64,000 nt of DNA from Photorhabdus caribbeanensis. GTDB taxonomy: Bacteria > Pseudomonadota > Gammaproteobacteria > Enterobacterales > Enterobacteriaceae. This document shows, in pieces, positions 1-9,692 of the stretch (position 1 is its first letter; each line of letters begins with the position of its first letter). The notes below the pieces were generated by a model. It made no database searches. It was not told the DNA's origin and saw only the letters and a program-made list of their open reading frames with translations. The stretch is from contig NZ_RCWB01000002.1 of the NCBI RefSeq assembly GCF_018448885.1, positions 1 to 64,000 on the forward strand, written 5' to 3'. The position numbers were made by a program, and so were the translations under genes.

Positions 1-2
1 AC

Positions 3-230
3 GAAGCCGCTTTTGTTTTCTGCAATAAGGCCCGCTCCCGTCTCAAGGTGTTGCGCTGGGACCGACACGGCGTCTGGCTGTGTACCCGCCGTCTGCACCG
101 GGCCCATTTTGTCTGGCCGAAGCAGGGTGAGCGCAGCTGGGTGATGACGCCCGCCCAGTTTGACTGGCTCATCCGCGGCATTCACTGGCAACAAGTCGAG
201 GGAGATGACCTGTCCGGCTGGCGAAGCTAA
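3..230 (+). CDS. tnpB: IS66 family accessory protein TnpB (OrfB), C-terminal part
   Basis: The reading frame is open from the window edge, so the N-terminus lies outside. The visible 75 residues carry the IS66 TnpB signature: a hydrophobic strand, then RSRLKVLRWDRHG, then LHRAHFVWP near the end. TnpB is an accessory protein needed for IS66 transposition. The first in-window start-like codon (GTG at 48) is internal to the conserved domain and is not the real start. The transposase gene tnpC follows 63 bases downstream in the usual IS66 order. Family assignment is from motif memory. Confidence 0.8.
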   Translation, partial: EAAFVFCNKARSRLKVLRWDRHGVWLCTRRLHRAHFVWPKQGERSWVMTPAQFDWLIRGIHWQQVEGDDLSGWRS

Positions 231-293
231 TTCCGCTACCCCGGTAACACTTTTACCGGATAACGGCGGGGAATTATCCGATACACTGTCGGC

Positions 294-559
294 ATGACGC
301 TCAATGACTTAATCGCGCTGGATGACTCCGGGCAGTTCCGCCTGCGGGCACTGGCGCTGCTTCAGCAACAAGGTGATTATATTCGCCAGCGGGAAGAGGC
401 CCTGAAACAGGCGCAACGCTGGCGTTTTGGCGCGCACAGCGAAACCCTGCCTGCCGGTCCCAAACGCAGTCAGTTTGAGGAAGATGCCGATACCGATATC
501 GCGGTGCTGGAAACCCAGCTGTCACGCCTGCATATCAAGGAAAACGCGACATTACCGGG
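294..559 (+). pseudogene. tnpC: IS66 family transposase TnpC, 5' fragment
   Basis: The frame starts with ATG at 294 and encodes the typical TnpC N-terminus: an early helix, a coiled-coil stretch with RQREEALKQAQ, then the conserved RWRFGAHSE motif. Full IS66 transposases are about 500 residues; here similarity stops after roughly 88 residues. From base 560 the sequence changes to a 42-bp element that recurs at 49493, so the ORF only runs on by chance to 617. The DDE catalytic domain is absent, so this fragment cannot work as a transposase. Confidence 0.8.
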
Positions 560-601
560 TGTCAACTTGACCGTTAAAAGTTCCCTACAATCATTAATAA
601 A
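560..601. repeat. 42-bp end-like repeat, copy A
   Basis: This stretch matches 49493-49534 at 36 of 42 bases in the same orientation. Both copies begin TGT, share AACTTGACCG and AAAAGTTCCC, and end ATAAA. Copy A sits exactly where the IS66 tnpC reading frame is broken. A short sequence starting TGT at the junction of a truncated IS looks like the terminus of another insertion sequence whose body is gone. The family is not identified. Confidence 0.55.
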
Positions 602-782
602 CCAAATGAAGCTTTAAAGCCATAAAACCCCCTGTACTGGTTTTCCCTCGCTGTGCCATGCCTTCAAATACCCGATGCCGGGGAATACAAAGATTGTGAC
701 AAACCGTAAATTTGGTTGAGTCAATAAAAGCGATCCTGGTGGTTTTAGCCTTGCGATATGATACTTGGATATTGAAATCCAA
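594..782 (-). pseudogene. IS982-like transposase remnant
   Basis: The minus-strand frame contains KTTRIAFIDSTK, CHNLCIPRH and GMAQRGK, which match the catalytic-core region of IS982 DDE transposases (IDSTK carries one catalytic Asp). Only about 50 to 60 of roughly 290 residues remain. The expected GWFYGFKLH stretch reads GGFMALKLH, consistent with compensating single-base changes. It abuts the 42-bp repeat on its left and the phosphoethanolamine transferase gene on its right. It is clearly non-functional. Confidence 0.75.
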
Positions 783-783
783 G

Positions 784-2367
784 TCATTTACCTAAAGTTT
801 TGATATTTTTCTCATCAGAAAGCTCACTGTATTTCATCAGGTTTTTATTACCATCGATCACTATTAGCTCTTTTTGTGATTTGAAACAATTGCTTAATGG
901 TGAGCGGCAGTATTCTGGAGATTTATGATAAATACCTAGCCAATTACTGATAAGGTAATAATTATCTGAAGTTGAGAAAGGGGTATTTATTACACCAGTA
1001 TGACGATATCTTGGATTAACATTATCGTTATACCAGATAAATAAGGGGATATTATAAGCCTCTTTCCGAGGATGGCTAACTCCGTGGTGATAACGAATGT
1101 CACCGTTTTTATCTAAACGTTGTAATCCATGATCTGAAAAATAGAGAATAGATGCTTTATAGTCTTTGATTTTATTAATAATTTTTTCTATTAGTTGATC
1201 TGTATAGACTATTGAGCTGTCATAGCAATTATCATCTTCGTTCGATGAGAAAGATACCAGTTTATTTTCGGGAAATTGGTTACAGGATGGCTCATGACTG
1301 CCATAGATATGCATAATAATAAATTTTTTACCTTTCTGTTTTAGTGCATCATCTAAATAGGGTAGTAACTCTTCATCATATCCAATATATTCATTCCATT
1401 TTTGGCTTTCAGCCATATTAGCAATAACTGTGATCAGGCTATTGCTTTTACCAGATCTTCCTTGGTTACTTATCCAAGTTGTCTTAAATCCTGCATCTTT
1501 AGCTAAAGATATAATATTGTCAGCATAATGGATCTTATTTCTGAGCTGATATAGAGTAATATTAGAAAGCGAAATAGGTAAGGATAATATAGTAACTGGA
1601 GCAGGAGAAATAGCTTGATTGAATATCAACATATTTCTTTGCATCGTGTCTAATGTTGGTGTTGTGGTTTTGTTATAACCGTACAGAGACATATGATCTC
1701 TTCTTACTGATTCTCCTATCAGCAATATGTAAATATCAATATCTTTATCTTCTTTTATGTAATTAAAATTCACATTAACAGAAGAAATATTTTTAATTTG
1801 TTGATTTTCATATATTGCTTTTACCATTGCTGATGAGTTATGGAATGGTGTTCCCATTAAAAAGTGTTCAGATAGAATAATATCATCTGAATATTTTTTT
1901 CCTGAGATATAGTAGTCAACAGGCACTAACAGGCAGACAAAAATAAAAACCCATGAACTGGATTTGAGTAATCTTTTGTCTATATTTTTTGATAGCCATC
2001 TAATAGACAAAAAATATATTAATGACATGAAAATAAAGAAAAGCACATAGTATTTGTTGTAGGACAACATACCTACAGCTTCATTGCTATTTGTATTAAT
2101 AAAAGTGTTGGCAATAGTTGAAGAAAAGCTTATCTGATGTTCATTAAAGAAGAAAAAAGATGTGGATATATTAAGCGACCACAATAGAGAAATAAGTAAA
2201 ATCAATGGCTTAAGATATTTATAACAATAAAAAAATGCGTTAACACCTGCTAGCAAGAAACTCAGTAATATTATTTTTGACTTATACTCACTTGTTAAAT
2301 TACTAGTAAAAATTATCGGTAGTAAAGAGAGAGTCAAAATAATAATAATCGGCCATTTATTTCTCAT
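784..2367 (-). CDS. phosphoethanolamine transferase, EptA/CptA-like sulfatase-fold membrane enzyme
   Basis: The 527-residue product has about five N-terminal membrane segments (residues 8-150) and a periplasmic alkaline-phosphatase/sulfatase-fold domain from about 210. Metal-site motifs are visible: GESVRRDHMSLYGY (Glu219), a candidate nucleophile Thr259 in APVTILSLP, and SDHG near residue 415. Such enzymes move phosphoethanolamine from phosphatidylethanolamine to lipid A or core sugars, which can lower sensitivity to cationic peptides. The acceptor cannot be told from sequence, so no symbol is given. The gene is very AT-rich, has no clear Shine-Dalgarno sequence and adjoins IS remnants, suggesting transfer. 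It is a single gene reading away from actP. Confidence 0.85.
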   Translation of the reverse strand: MRNKWPIIIILTLSLLPIIFTSNLTSEYKSKIILLSFLLAGVNAFFYCYKYLKPLILLISLLWSLNISTSFFFFNEHQISFSSTIANTFINTNSNEAVGMLSYNKYYVLFFIFMSLIYFLSIRWLSKNIDKRLLKSSSWVFIFVCLLVPVDYYISGKKYSDDIILSEHFLMGTPFHNSSAMVKAIYENQQIKNISSVNVNFNYIKEDKDIDIYILLIGESVRRDHMSLYGYNKTTTPTLDTMQRNMLIFNQAISPAPVTILSLPISLSNITLYQLRNKIHYADNIISLAKDAGFKTTWISNQGRSGKSNSLITVIANMAESQKWNEYIGYDEELLPYLDDALKQKGKKFIIMHIYGSHEPSCNQFPENKLVSFSSNEDDNCYDSSIVYTDQLIEKIINKIKDYKASILYFSDHGLQRLDKNGDIRYHHGVSHPRKEAYNIPLFIWYNDNVNPRYRHTGVINTPFSTSDNYYLISNWLGIYHKSPEYCRSPLSNCFKSQKELIVIDGNKNLMKYSELSDEKNIKTLGK

Positions 2368-2485
2368 ATAGATTAATAGTTTAATTAATAAATTTAAATA
2401 AAAGAGTTAATCATTAACCTGGGATTAAAACAAGAGGCTAACTCGTGAAATAGCTCTGAATTCAGGTGGCTTCTAATGAAAATAC

Positions 2486-2504
2486 CTCTCCCGAAGGAGA
2501 GGCT
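2486..2504 (-). terminator. terminator after actP
   Basis: CCTCTCC and GGAGAGG form a perfect stem around a four-base loop, 16 bases past the actP stop. On the minus strand the stem is followed by a T-rich stretch. It likely ends the actP transcript. Confidence 0.6.
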
Positions 2505-2519
2505 GGACATACAAACTAA

Positions 2520-4169
2520 TTAATGTGTTTTTCCTTGAGCGATACCAAGCCCTGTTTGTGATTGAATAAACTGGATTCTAAATTGCTCTCTTTCTTGCAT
2601 ACCTTGTTGTGAATTATCGGTGATAGAAAATAGCCATGAGCCAATAAAAGCGATAATCATTGAAAATAATGCTGGATATTCATAAGGATAGATTGGTTTC
2701 TCGTGACCGAGAATGCTGACCCAGATTGTTGGGCCGAGAATCATCAAAACTACCGCTGTAATTAATCCTAGCCAACCCCCGACTAAGGCACCACGGGTAG
2801 TGAGTTTACGCCAGTACATAGATAAAAGAATAATTGGGAAGTTACAGCTTGCAGCAATAGAAAATGCCAATCCAACCATGAAGGCTATATTCTGGTTTTC
2901 AAATAAAATACCTAATCCGATTGCGATAAGCCCAAGTATCACAACTGTTATTTTTGATACTTTCAATTCATCTTGTTCATTGGCTTTACCGCGTTTAATG
3001 GCGTTTGCATATAGGTCATGTGATACTGCTGATGCACCAGCCAGCGTTAGCCCCGCAACAACGGCTAGAATTGTGGCAAAGGCGACAGCAGAGATGAAAC
3101 CCAGGAACAAGTTGCCTCCAACTGCATTAGCGAGATGAACGGCTGCCATGTTAGTACCACCAATGAGCGCGCCGGTAGCATCTTTAAAGGAAGGGTTTGG
3201 ACTAACCAGTAAAATAGCACCGAAGCCGATGATAAAGGTCAGAATGTAAAAATAACCAATAAAGCCGGTAGCGTAGAAAACGCTTTTTCGTGCTTCTTTT
3301 GCATCGCTTACGGTAAAGAAACGCATAATAATATGAGGTAAACCAGCAGTACCAAACATCAATGCAAGACCGAGAGAAAGTGCGGATATTGGGTCAGATA
3401 CCAACCCTCCTGGGCTCATGATGGCTTCACCTCTGGAGTGAACAGCAACAGCTTCTTTGAATAATGTATTGAAATTGAAGTTTACTGCTTTCATGACCAT
3501 AAGGGCCATAAAAGTGGCGCCAGCTAGCAATAGGATAGCTTTGATAATTTGTACCCAGGTCGTTGCTAGCATACCGCCGAACAGAACATAAAGTACCATC
3601 AGGATGCCAACCAATACGACCGCTACATGGTAATTAAGCCCAAAAAGCAATTCGATAAGTTTACCTGCCCCGACCATCTGAGCGATAAGATAAAGGGCGA
3701 CGACAAACAGTGAACCAATTGCAGATAACGTACGGATTGGGCGTTGCTGTAACCGGTAAGAAGCGACATCAGCAAAAGTATAGCGTCCAAGATTTCTTAA
3801 TCTTTCGGCAATCAGAAATAGGATAATAGGCCAGCCAATCAGGAAACCGATAGAGTAAATTAGTCCATCATAACCAGACGTATAGACTAAAGCGGAAATG
3901 CCAAGGAATGATGCTGCGGACATAAAATCTCCCGCAATTGCCATTCCATTTTGAAAACCAGTAATACGTCCACCTGCCGTGTAGTAATCAGTACGGGAGC
4001 GTGTTTTTTTTGAGGCCCAGTAAGTGATATAGAGTGTAAAACCAACAAACAGGACAAACATGATAATGGCCTGAATGTTGATAGGTTGCCTTTCTCCAGT
4101 TTCAGAGATTGCGTTAGCCCAAGAGAGATGAGGAAATAGCACTATTGCTAATAGCAGGAACTTTTTCAT
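2520..4169 (-). CDS. actP: acetate permease ActP (cation/acetate symporter)
   Basis: The 549-residue sodium:solute symporter family protein has an N-terminal signal-like segment (cleavage region near SWANA, residues 16-20) and about 13 membrane helices. It matches E. coli ActP in length and sequence, including [18 protein letters not shown] and [11 protein letters not shown]. It imports acetate and glycolate, scavenging acetate for Acs. Its ATG overlaps the yjcH stop by four bases, so the two are translationally coupled. Together with acs upstream it forms the acetate-scavenging unit. Confidence 0.97.
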   Translation of the reverse strand: MKKFLLLAIVLFPHLSWANAISETGERQPINIQAIIMFVLFVGFTLYITYWASKKTRSRTDYYTAGGRITGFQNGMAIAGDFMSAASFLGISALVYTSGYDGLIYSIGFLIGWPIILFLIAERLRNLGRYTFADVASYRLQQRPIRTLSAIGSLFVVALYLIAQMVGAGKLIELLFGLNYHVAVVLVGILMVLYVLFGGMLATTWVQIIKAILLLAGATFMALMVMKAVNFNFNTLFKEAVAVHSRGEAIMSPGGLVSDPISALSLGLALMFGTAGLPHIIMRFFTVSDAKEARKSVFYATGFIGYFYILTFIIGFGAILLVSPNPSFKDATGALIGGTNMAAVHLANAVGGNLFLGFISAVAFATILAVVAGLTLAGASAVSHDLYANAIKRGKANEQDELKVSKITVVILGLIAIGLGILFENQNIAFMVGLAFSIAASCNFPIILLSMYWRKLTTRGALVGGWLGLITAVVLMILGPTIWVSILGHEKPIYPYEYPALFSMIIAFIGSWLFSITDNSQQGMQEREQFRIQFIQSQTGLGIAQGKTH

Positions 4170-4477
4170 TTCTTTACCTCGCTGAGAATTTGTGAGGTAA
4201 GGTGATCAAACTCGCTATTGGCTCTGATTACATATAAACCGGTTAAGATGAATGAAATAACAATTAAACCGATACCAACTGGTATTCCACGGGTAATACT
4301 GGAATCATTATAAAGGGGAGTACCTAGCCATTCGGGTGCAAACGCAATGAGAAAAATAAAACCGACATACAGAATTAATGTGATTATTGATAGTAACCAT
4401 GCAAAATGTCCTCGTCTTTCAACCAATTCTTTGAAACGAGGGTTATTCTCGATCCCTTGGTAAATGTCGTTATTCAT
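4166..4477 (-). CDS. yjcH: DUF485 inner membrane protein YjcH
   Basis: This 103-residue protein has two membrane segments (about residues 25-47 and 64-86) and the DUF485 pattern [13 protein letters not shown]. It is invariably found between acs and actP, and probably assists ActP, although its biochemical role is unknown. The stop overlaps actP by four bases. Confidence 0.95.
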   Translation of the reverse strand: MNNDIYQGIENNPRFKELVERRGHFAWLLSIITLILYVGFIFLIAFAPEWLGTPLYNDSSITRGIPVGIGLIVISFILTGLYVIRANSEFDHLTSQILSEVKK

Positions 4478-4516
4478 CAGAGTATATCCTCTTATATTTA
4501 TTATATTTTAATTACA

Positions 4517-4532
4517 GCCGCCTTACGGCGGC
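4517..4532 (-). promoter_or_regulatory. hairpin between acs and yjcH
   Basis: GCCGCC and GGCGGC flank a four-base loop just after the acs stop. With no good T-run on the minus strand it is more likely a partial terminator or RNA processing/stability element that sets acs above yjcH-actP. The function is inferred. Confidence 0.4.
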
Positions 4533-4540
4533 ATGATCTG

Positions 4541-6496
4541 TCACGAAATACTCATTGTTTGCTTTTCTTCCAACAATTTTTCTACTACTCCTGGATCTGC
4601 TAGTGTTGAAATGTCTCCTAAATTGCTGGTATCGCCGGAGGCTATTTTGCGCAAGATACGACGCATAATTTTTCCTGAACGGGTTTTTGGTAAGGAGTCT
4701 GTCCAGTGTAGGATATCTGGTGTAGCAATCGGGCCGATTTCTTTACGTACCCAATTACGGACTTCTGTATATAGTTCTGGCGAGGGTTCTTCACCGTGAT
4801 TCAAGGTGACATAGGCATAAATTGCCTGCCCTTTAATATTATGTGGGGTGCCTACGACAGCAGCTTCTGCAATTTTAGGATGGGAGACTAAAGCAGATTC
4901 AATTTCAGCAGTACCTAGACGGTGGCCGGAAATATTCAACACATCATCAACACGGCCAGTTATCCAATAGTAGCCATCTTCATCACGGCGTGCGCCATCA
5001 CCACTAAAATACATTCCCTTAAAGGTAGAGAAATAGGTTTGTTCGAAGCGGTCATGATCGCCAAATAGTGAGCGTGCTTGTCCAGGCCAGGAATCGGTAA
5101 TAACCAAGTTTCCTTCACAAACACCTTCTAATAGTTCACCAAGATTATCGACCAACGCGGGCTGAACGCCGAAGAAAGGTAGCGTTGCAGAACCTGCTTT
5201 CAGTTCGGTTGCGCCTGGCAGTGGTGTAATCATGAAGCCACCAGTTTCTGTTTGCCACCAGGTATCGACAATCGGACATTTGCTGTTACCAATTTTCTGG
5301 TAATACCATTCCCAAGCTTCCGGGTTAATCGGCTCGCCAACTGATCCCATAATCCGCAGAGAAGTACGTTTCGTTCCTTCAATAGCTTTATCACCTTCAG
5401 CCATTAGGGCACGAATCGCTGTGGGTGCTGTGTACAGGATATTTACCTGATGTTTATCAATAACCTGACTTAGACGGTTAACCGCAGGATAGTTTGGTAC
5501 GCCTTCAAACATTAGGGTAATAGCGCCGCAGGAAAGGGGGCCGTAGAGTAGGTAGCTATGCCCAGTAACCCATCCCACATCTGCTGTGCACCAATAGACT
5601 TCCCCCGGCTGATAATCGAATACATATTTAAATGTTAGAGATGCATATACAAGATAACCTCCAGTGGTGTGCAGTACACCTTTAGGTTTACCGGTAGAGC
5701 CTGAGGTATAGAGAATAAACAGCGGGTCTTCTGCATTCATCTCTTCAACTGGACAGTCGGCACTAGCGTCTGCGACCAATTCATGCCACCAAAGGTCACG
5801 GCCAGATTGCCAGTGACTAATATTTCCAGTACGTTTAAAAATGATCACATTGGATACATTGACAACAGCTTCATTATTTAATGCGTCATCAATATTCTTT
5901 TTCAGGGGAATGGTGCGTCCGGCTCTCAATCCTTCATCGGCGGTAATAACCAATTTGGTGTTTGAATCGATGATACGCCCGGATACGGCATCAGGAGAAA
6001 AACCTGCGAAAATAACAGAGTGAATAGCACCAATACGGGCACAGGCTAACATAGCAACCGCTGCTTCTGGCACCATAGGCATGTAAATAGCAACAACGTC
6101 GCCTTTTTTAATACCCAGATTTTTTAATACATTGGCAAACTGACATACATCATGGTGTAGTTCACGATAGGTTATTGCTTTGGATTCTGTCGGATCATCA
6201 CCTTCCCAGATAATAGCAGTTTGATCACCACGTTCTTGTAGATGACGATCGAGGCAATTTGCGCTTAAGTTTAGTGTTCCATCTTCAAACCAGCGGATAT
6301 TGACATGTCCAGGATCAAAAGAGGTATTCTTTACCTTGGTGTAAGGCTTAATCCAGTCAACAATTTGGCCTTTCTCACTCCAGAACTTTTCAGGATCTTG
6401 CAACGATAATTGGTAATCTTGTTGGTATTGTTGTTTATTCATCAGGGCATGTTCTGCAATGGCGACAGGAATAGGGTGCTTCATTATTTTGGTCAT
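4541..6496 (-). CDS. acs: acetyl-CoA synthetase (AMP-forming)
   Basis: The 651-residue enzyme converts acetate, ATP and CoA to acetyl-CoA through acetyl-AMP. Visible motifs are the P-loop-like [11 protein letters not shown], the adenylate-binding [10 protein letters not shown], and the C-terminal SRSGKIMRR-type motif (here TRSGKIMRR) whose lysine is the known acetylation site. Length and N-terminus match E. coli Acs (652 residues). The start is the ATG at 6496, preceded by an AAGGAGA-type ribosome site. It heads the acs-yjcH-actP transcription unit. In relatives the promoter is CRP-dependent; I could not define a CRP site here. Confidence 0.98.
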   Translation of the reverse strand: MTKIMKHPIPVAIAEHALMNKQQYQQDYQLSLQDPEKFWSEKGQIVDWIKPYTKVKNTSFDPGHVNIRWFEDGTLNLSANCLDRHLQERGDQTAIIWEGDDPTESKAITYRELHHDVCQFANVLKNLGIKKGDVVAIYMPMVPEAAVAMLACARIGAIHSVIFAGFSPDAVSGRIIDSNTKLVITADEGLRAGRTIPLKKNIDDALNNEAVVNVSNVIIFKRTGNISHWQSGRDLWWHELVADASADCPVEEMNAEDPLFILYTSGSTGKPKGVLHTTGGYLVYASLTFKYVFDYQPGEVYWCTADVGWVTGHSYLLYGPLSCGAITLMFEGVPNYPAVNRLSQVIDKHQVNILYTAPTAIRALMAEGDKAIEGTKRTSLRIMGSVGEPINPEAWEWYYQKIGNSKCPIVDTWWQTETGGFMITPLPGATELKAGSATLPFFGVQPALVDNLGELLEGVCEGNLVITDSWPGQARSLFGDHDRFEQTYFSTFKGMYFSGDGARRDEDGYYWITGRVDDVLNISGHRLGTAEIESALVSHPKIAEAAVVGTPHNIKGQAIYAYVTLNHGEEPSPELYTEVRNWVRKEIGPIATPDILHWTDSLPKTRSGKIMRRILRKIASGDTSNLGDISTLADPGVVEKLLEEKQTMSIS

Positions 6497-6773
6497 ATAA
6501 TATTCTCCTTACGAATGTTAATATTATGTCAAATCAAAGTTAACTAAAGTGTAAAGAGAATTTTTGTTTTTTTTTTGCGCGGAAGATCACGCAATAAAAA
6601 GAATATTTTTCACGTAATTGTCATTTAGTGTGGCAGGTTTATTTAGTTTTAATTGCTAACCAAAAATAGTAATTCAAAATCCTAATCCGATAATAATGTC
6701 AAATATAGATAAATTGACTGATAAGTCGCTGAAACACAGTTATATAATAAAACCATAGTATTGGTGTGGTATT

Positions 6774-6815
6774 GATAAACATTTCCAATAATATTTAATT
6801 AATTATAATGATCAC
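6774..6815 (+). promoter_or_regulatory. sodA promoter with degenerate Fur-like site
   Basis: A TATAAT -10 box lies at 6804-6809. Just upstream is an AT-rich GATAAACATTTCCAATAAT stretch that aligns with the iron-box region of the E. coli sodA promoter as I recall it. Iron-Fur repression of sodA is established in E. coli; here it is inferred from conserved promoter layout. The rest of 6497-6869 is AT-rich intergenic DNA also holding the acs promoter. Confidence 0.5.
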
Positions 6816-6869
6816 GTTGTTCACAAGGTGTGGACTTTGAACCATTCTTATATGACTGGAGTACATGAT

Positions 6870-7496
6870 ATGAGCTATTCATTACCTTCTCTCCCTTACT
6901 CTTATGACGCTCTGGAACCTCATTTTGATAAGCAGACGATGGAAATCCACCATACCAAGCATCATCAGACTTACGTCAATAATACCAATAGCGCCTTGGA
7001 AGCTTTCCCTGAGCTGGTGGGGCTGGATATTGATGATCTGATTCAGCAATTAGATAAGATACCTGCTGATAAACGTACTTTTGTACGTAACAATGCTGGT
7101 GGACACGCTAACCATAGCTTGTTTTGGAAAGGTCTGAAATTAGGTACAACTTTGCAAGGCCCATTAAAAGAAGCTATTGAACGTGATTTCGGTAGCATAG
7201 ATTCTTTTAAAGAGAAATTTGAGCAGGCGGCGGCTACTCGTTTTGGTTCTGGCTGGGCGTGGCTAGTACTGAAAGATGATGGCAAACTGGCGGTTGTATC
7301 GACTGCTAACCAGGATAGCCCATTAATGGGTGAAGCTATTTCTGGTGCATCTGGTTATCCGATTATTGGTCTGGATGTTTGGGAACATGCTTATTACTTA
7401 CAGTACCAAAACCGTCGTCCTGACTATATTAAAGCGTTCTGGAACGTTGTTAACTGGGATGAAGCAGCAATACGTTATCAGGAAAAAGTGAAATAA
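6870..7496 (+). CDS. sodA: manganese superoxide dismutase
   Basis: The 208-residue product begins [17 protein letters not shown] as in E. coli SodA. Metal ligands are recognisable in HHTKHHQTY, the N-terminal half [13 protein letters not shown], and the DVWEHAYY motif. It dismutates cytoplasmic superoxide to peroxide and oxygen. I chose the ATG at 6870 rather than the in-frame start at 6828, because homology begins at MSYS and a GGAG site lies eight bases upstream. A strong terminator follows, so it is monocistronic. Confidence 0.97.
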   Translation: MSYSLPSLPYSYDALEPHFDKQTMEIHHTKHHQTYVNNTNSALEAFPELVGLDIDDLIQQLDKIPADKRTFVRNNAGGHANHSLFWKGLKLGTTLQGPLKEAIERDFGSIDSFKEKFEQAAATRFGSGWAWLVLKDDGKLAVVSTANQDSPLMGEAISGASGYPIIGLDVWEHAYYLQYQNRRPDYIKAFWNVVNWDEAAIRYQEKVK

Positions 7497-7523
7497 CTTG
7501 CTAAATAATTTCTCTTTTCTGCT

Positions 7524-7555
7524 ATGCCGGCTGATATGACTGCCGGCATTTTTAT
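7524..7555 (+). terminator. sodA terminator
   Basis: ATGCCGGC (7524-7531) pairs with GCCGGCAT (7542-7549) and is followed by a T-run. It is a canonical intrinsic terminator 28 bases after the sodA stop. Confidence 0.85.
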
Positions 7556-7614
7556 TGGTTGAATGTTAGTTTATGATGGTAATGTCAGACTGATTTCAAT
7601 AAGGAAAGTGCATT

Positions 7615-8286
7615 ATGTATTGTCCGCAGGTATATACAGGTAAAATTGAAATATCAGGAAAACTTTCTGCCAGCGCAATTAACAAACGGATGGTTGATGG
7701 TAGCCTGCGTCTGACTTCTCTTGGATTAGAAGGTGATGAGCAGGCCGAAACCCGTTTCCACGGCGGCCCTGATCGTGCACTTTGTCATTATCCTCGTGAA
7801 CACTATGATTTCTGGAAACATCAATTTCCTGATCAAGAAGATTTTTTTATTGCTCCAGCGTTTGGTGAAAATATTTCCACAACGGGATTGACAGAAGAAA
7901 ATGTTTGTATTGGTGACATTTTCAGTTGGGGTGAGGCAATGATTCAGGTAACTCAGCCTCGTTCGCCTTGCTACAAACTTAATTGTCATTCTGGTATCAG
8001 TAATTTTTCGGCCATTATGCAGGATAGTGGCTGTTGTGGCTGGTTTTATAGAATTATTGCCGCAGGAAATGTTAGCCCAGATGAGCCTCTTATTCTTGTT
8101 TCCCGTAATAGTGATGTCTTAGTTAAAGAAGCAATAGCGATTGCTTTTAATATGCCATTTGATGAGGAGCAATATCGTCGGCTGATGAGTGCCGCAGGGT
8201 TATCTGCTAGTTGGAGCCTGACTATGCAAAAGCGGGTGATGTTTGGAAAGATTGAAAATTTTAACCGTAGATTGTTCGGGAAGTAA
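7615..8286 (+). CDS. yiiM: MOSC-domain protein YiiM
   Basis: The 223 residues match E. coli YiiM (224). The MOSC core GLEGDEQAETRFHGGPDRALCHY and PRSPCYKL with its conserved cysteine are both present. MOSC enzymes use the molybdenum cofactor. YiiM is reported to reduce N-hydroxylated bases such as 6-hydroxylaminopurine, detoxifying base analogues. The start is ATG with an AAGG site. It follows sodA as in other enterobacteria, but here its downstream neighbour is a palindrome and a resolvase relic. Confidence 0.95.
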   Translation: MYCPQVYTGKIEISGKLSASAINKRMVDGSLRLTSLGLEGDEQAETRFHGGPDRALCHYPREHYDFWKHQFPDQEDFFIAPAFGENISTTGLTEENVCIGDIFSWGEAMIQVTQPRSPCYKLNCHSGISNFSAIMQDSGCCGWFYRIIAAGNVSPDEPLILVSRNSDVLVKEAIAIAFNMPFDEEQYRRLMSAAGLSASWSLTMQKRVMFGKIENFNRRLFGK

Positions 8287-8289
8287 TAA

Positions 8290-8316
8290 AATGTGCACGT
8301 GATGAACGTGCACATT
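8290..8316. repeat. AATGTGCACGT palindrome, copy 1
   Basis: AATGTGCACGT (8290-8300) and its exact complement (8306-8316) form an 11-bp stem with a five-base loop, four bases after the yiiM stop. A near-identical palindrome sits at 12735-12763. It may act as a terminator or be a dispersed repeat. Confidence 0.8.
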
Positions 8317-8321
8317 AGTCT

Positions 8322-8755
8322 TGATACCACTTCCTGCTTTCAGATGTTCAATCGCCACCCGTTGTTGTTTCTCATTCAGTACCGAAAGGCGTCCTATGCG
8401 TTTTTCTGCTTGCAATACCAGAATGAGGGCGCTCATCAGTAAATCTTGTTCAAACTCTATCATGAGCTATTATCTGTATGGTCATTCTCTTGGCAGAACT
8501 GGTCAGATTCCACTTCCCCGATTGCGAAATAATGAACCTTGATTTCCTTAGCAGTTAGTTCTGCCACTGTCTTTTTGATATCCATTGCATTTCGTCATAA
8601 TCTGTTAGTTGAGTAACGACAAGAATGCCCCCAGCCTCCAGGCGATCCAACAGACGGTTAAACCCAGTTGCTCGTTAGCAGTTACTGAACTACTGATACC
8701 ATCCTCCATGACTTGATGAGGGTGAATGAAAAATAAGCTGCTCTCGGAAAAAGAT
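8322..8755 (-). pseudogene. serine recombinase (Tn3-type resolvase) remnant
   Basis: Read on the minus strand across several frames, the order is: FIHPHQVMEDGISSSV, GFNRLLDRLEAGGILVVTQL, KKTVAELTAKEIKVHYFAIG, MTIQIIAH, FEQDLLMSALI, KRIGRLSVLNEKQQRVAIEHLKAGS. These align with the catalytic and hinge segments of Tn3-family resolvases. The catalytic N-terminus, the LDRLGR segment and the helix-turn-helix C-terminus are lost or frameshifted, so the gene is dead. It hints that a transposon once brought in or rearranged this region. Confidence 0.75.
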
Positions 8756-8898
8756 ACTTCCCTTGCTGTACAAAAAACAGATTTAATTTAGAATTACCTT
8801 CATTCCCCAAACGGCCTCTAAGTTATGTGAATCAATTTAAACGATTCTGCCAATAATATCCGGTTATACAGAACAATCCTGTTGAGATAGAAACCAAG

Positions 8899-9489
8899 AT
8901 GTCCGATATCAGTAAGTTGCTGCGGGATCCGCAGTTTTTTTCTATGCTGCATAAACAAATGTTGCAGTTTGCCAGCTTGCAGTTGAATGATTTTCATCAG
9001 GCGGAAGATGTTGTCCAAGAGGCGCTGGAAGGGGCGATGAAGAATGCCGCTTCTTTTGCCGGGCGAGCAGCCTGGAAGAGTTGGGTGTTTACGATCCTGC
9101 GCAACAAAATCTCGGACGCCTTGCGTATGCGTTATCGGCACAGCAGCGTGCAACTGACTGATGATGTTGATGAGCAAAATTTCGAAGCGCTGTTTGATGA
9201 ATCTGGTCACTGGCCGCGAAACGAGCATCCTCAGCGCTGGCATTTACCGGATGAAGCGGCCGAGCAGGAGCAATTCTGGACAGTTTTCGAACTTTGTTTG
9301 ACACAATTGCCAACGCAAAACGCTCGGGCATTTATGATGCGCGAATTTATTGGTCTTGAGACTCAGGAGATCTGTCAGGAAATGGCGCTTTCTGTCAGCA
9401 ACCTGAATGTGATGCTCTGGCGTGCGCGTATGCGTTTACGCGAATGTTTGTCACAACGCTGGTTTTCCCAGGAGGGTAAATATGCTTAG
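8899..9489 (+). CDS. ECF-type RNA polymerase sigma factor
   Basis: The 196-residue protein has sigma region 2 (residues ~15-85, with DFHQAEDVVQEAL and WVFTILRNKISDALR) and region 4 (residues ~120-185, with MREFIGLETQEICQEMALSVSNLNVMLWRARMRLRECL). It belongs to the ECF class that co-occurs with DUF2063, DUF692 and DUF2282 genes. It should direct polymerase to a few metal or redox stress promoters. The stop overlaps the anti-sigma gene by eight bases, and the next operon, its probable target, is convergent. The ATG has only a weak ribosome site (GAGAT). Confidence 0.92.
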   Translation: MSDISKLLRDPQFFSMLHKQMLQFASLQLNDFHQAEDVVQEALEGAMKNAASFAGRAAWKSWVFTILRNKISDALRMRYRHSSVQLTDDVDEQNFEALFDESGHWPRNEHPQRWHLPDEAAEQEQFWTVFELCLTQLPTQNARAFMMREFIGLETQEICQEMALSVSNLNVMLWRARMRLRECLSQRWFSQEGKYA

Positions 9490-9682
9490 TTGTTATCAAG
9501 CTACGCGCCTGATGTCTCAGGCGCTGGATGAAAAAATCGTACTTTCCCAACATGTTCAGCTGATGCTGCATTTGCGAATATGTGACGGGTGCCGAAACGT
9601 CAGACAACAGCTTGCCGATCTGCGCACTATCACTTCCGCATTCGCTCGTGGCGAAAACGAGAATCAAAATAAAGTAACGTAG
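9482..9682 (+). CDS. zinc-finger (zf-HC2) anti-sigma factor
   Basis: The 66-residue protein has the anti-sigma zinc motif HLRICDGC (His-x3-Cys-x2-Cys, residues ~30-37) and a leading MLSCYQATRLMSQALDE. It is cytoplasmic, with no membrane segment. It should bind the neighbouring sigma factor and release it on metal or thiol stress. The start at 9482 is chosen because GGAGGG precedes it and it overlaps the sigma gene. The gene ends 10 bases from the convergent doxX gene, with no visible terminator between. Confidence 0.88.
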   Translation: MLSCYQATRLMSQALDEKIVLSQHVQLMLHLRICDGCRNVRQQLADLRTITSAFARGENENQNKVT

Positions 9683-9692
9683 GAAGGGGGAA

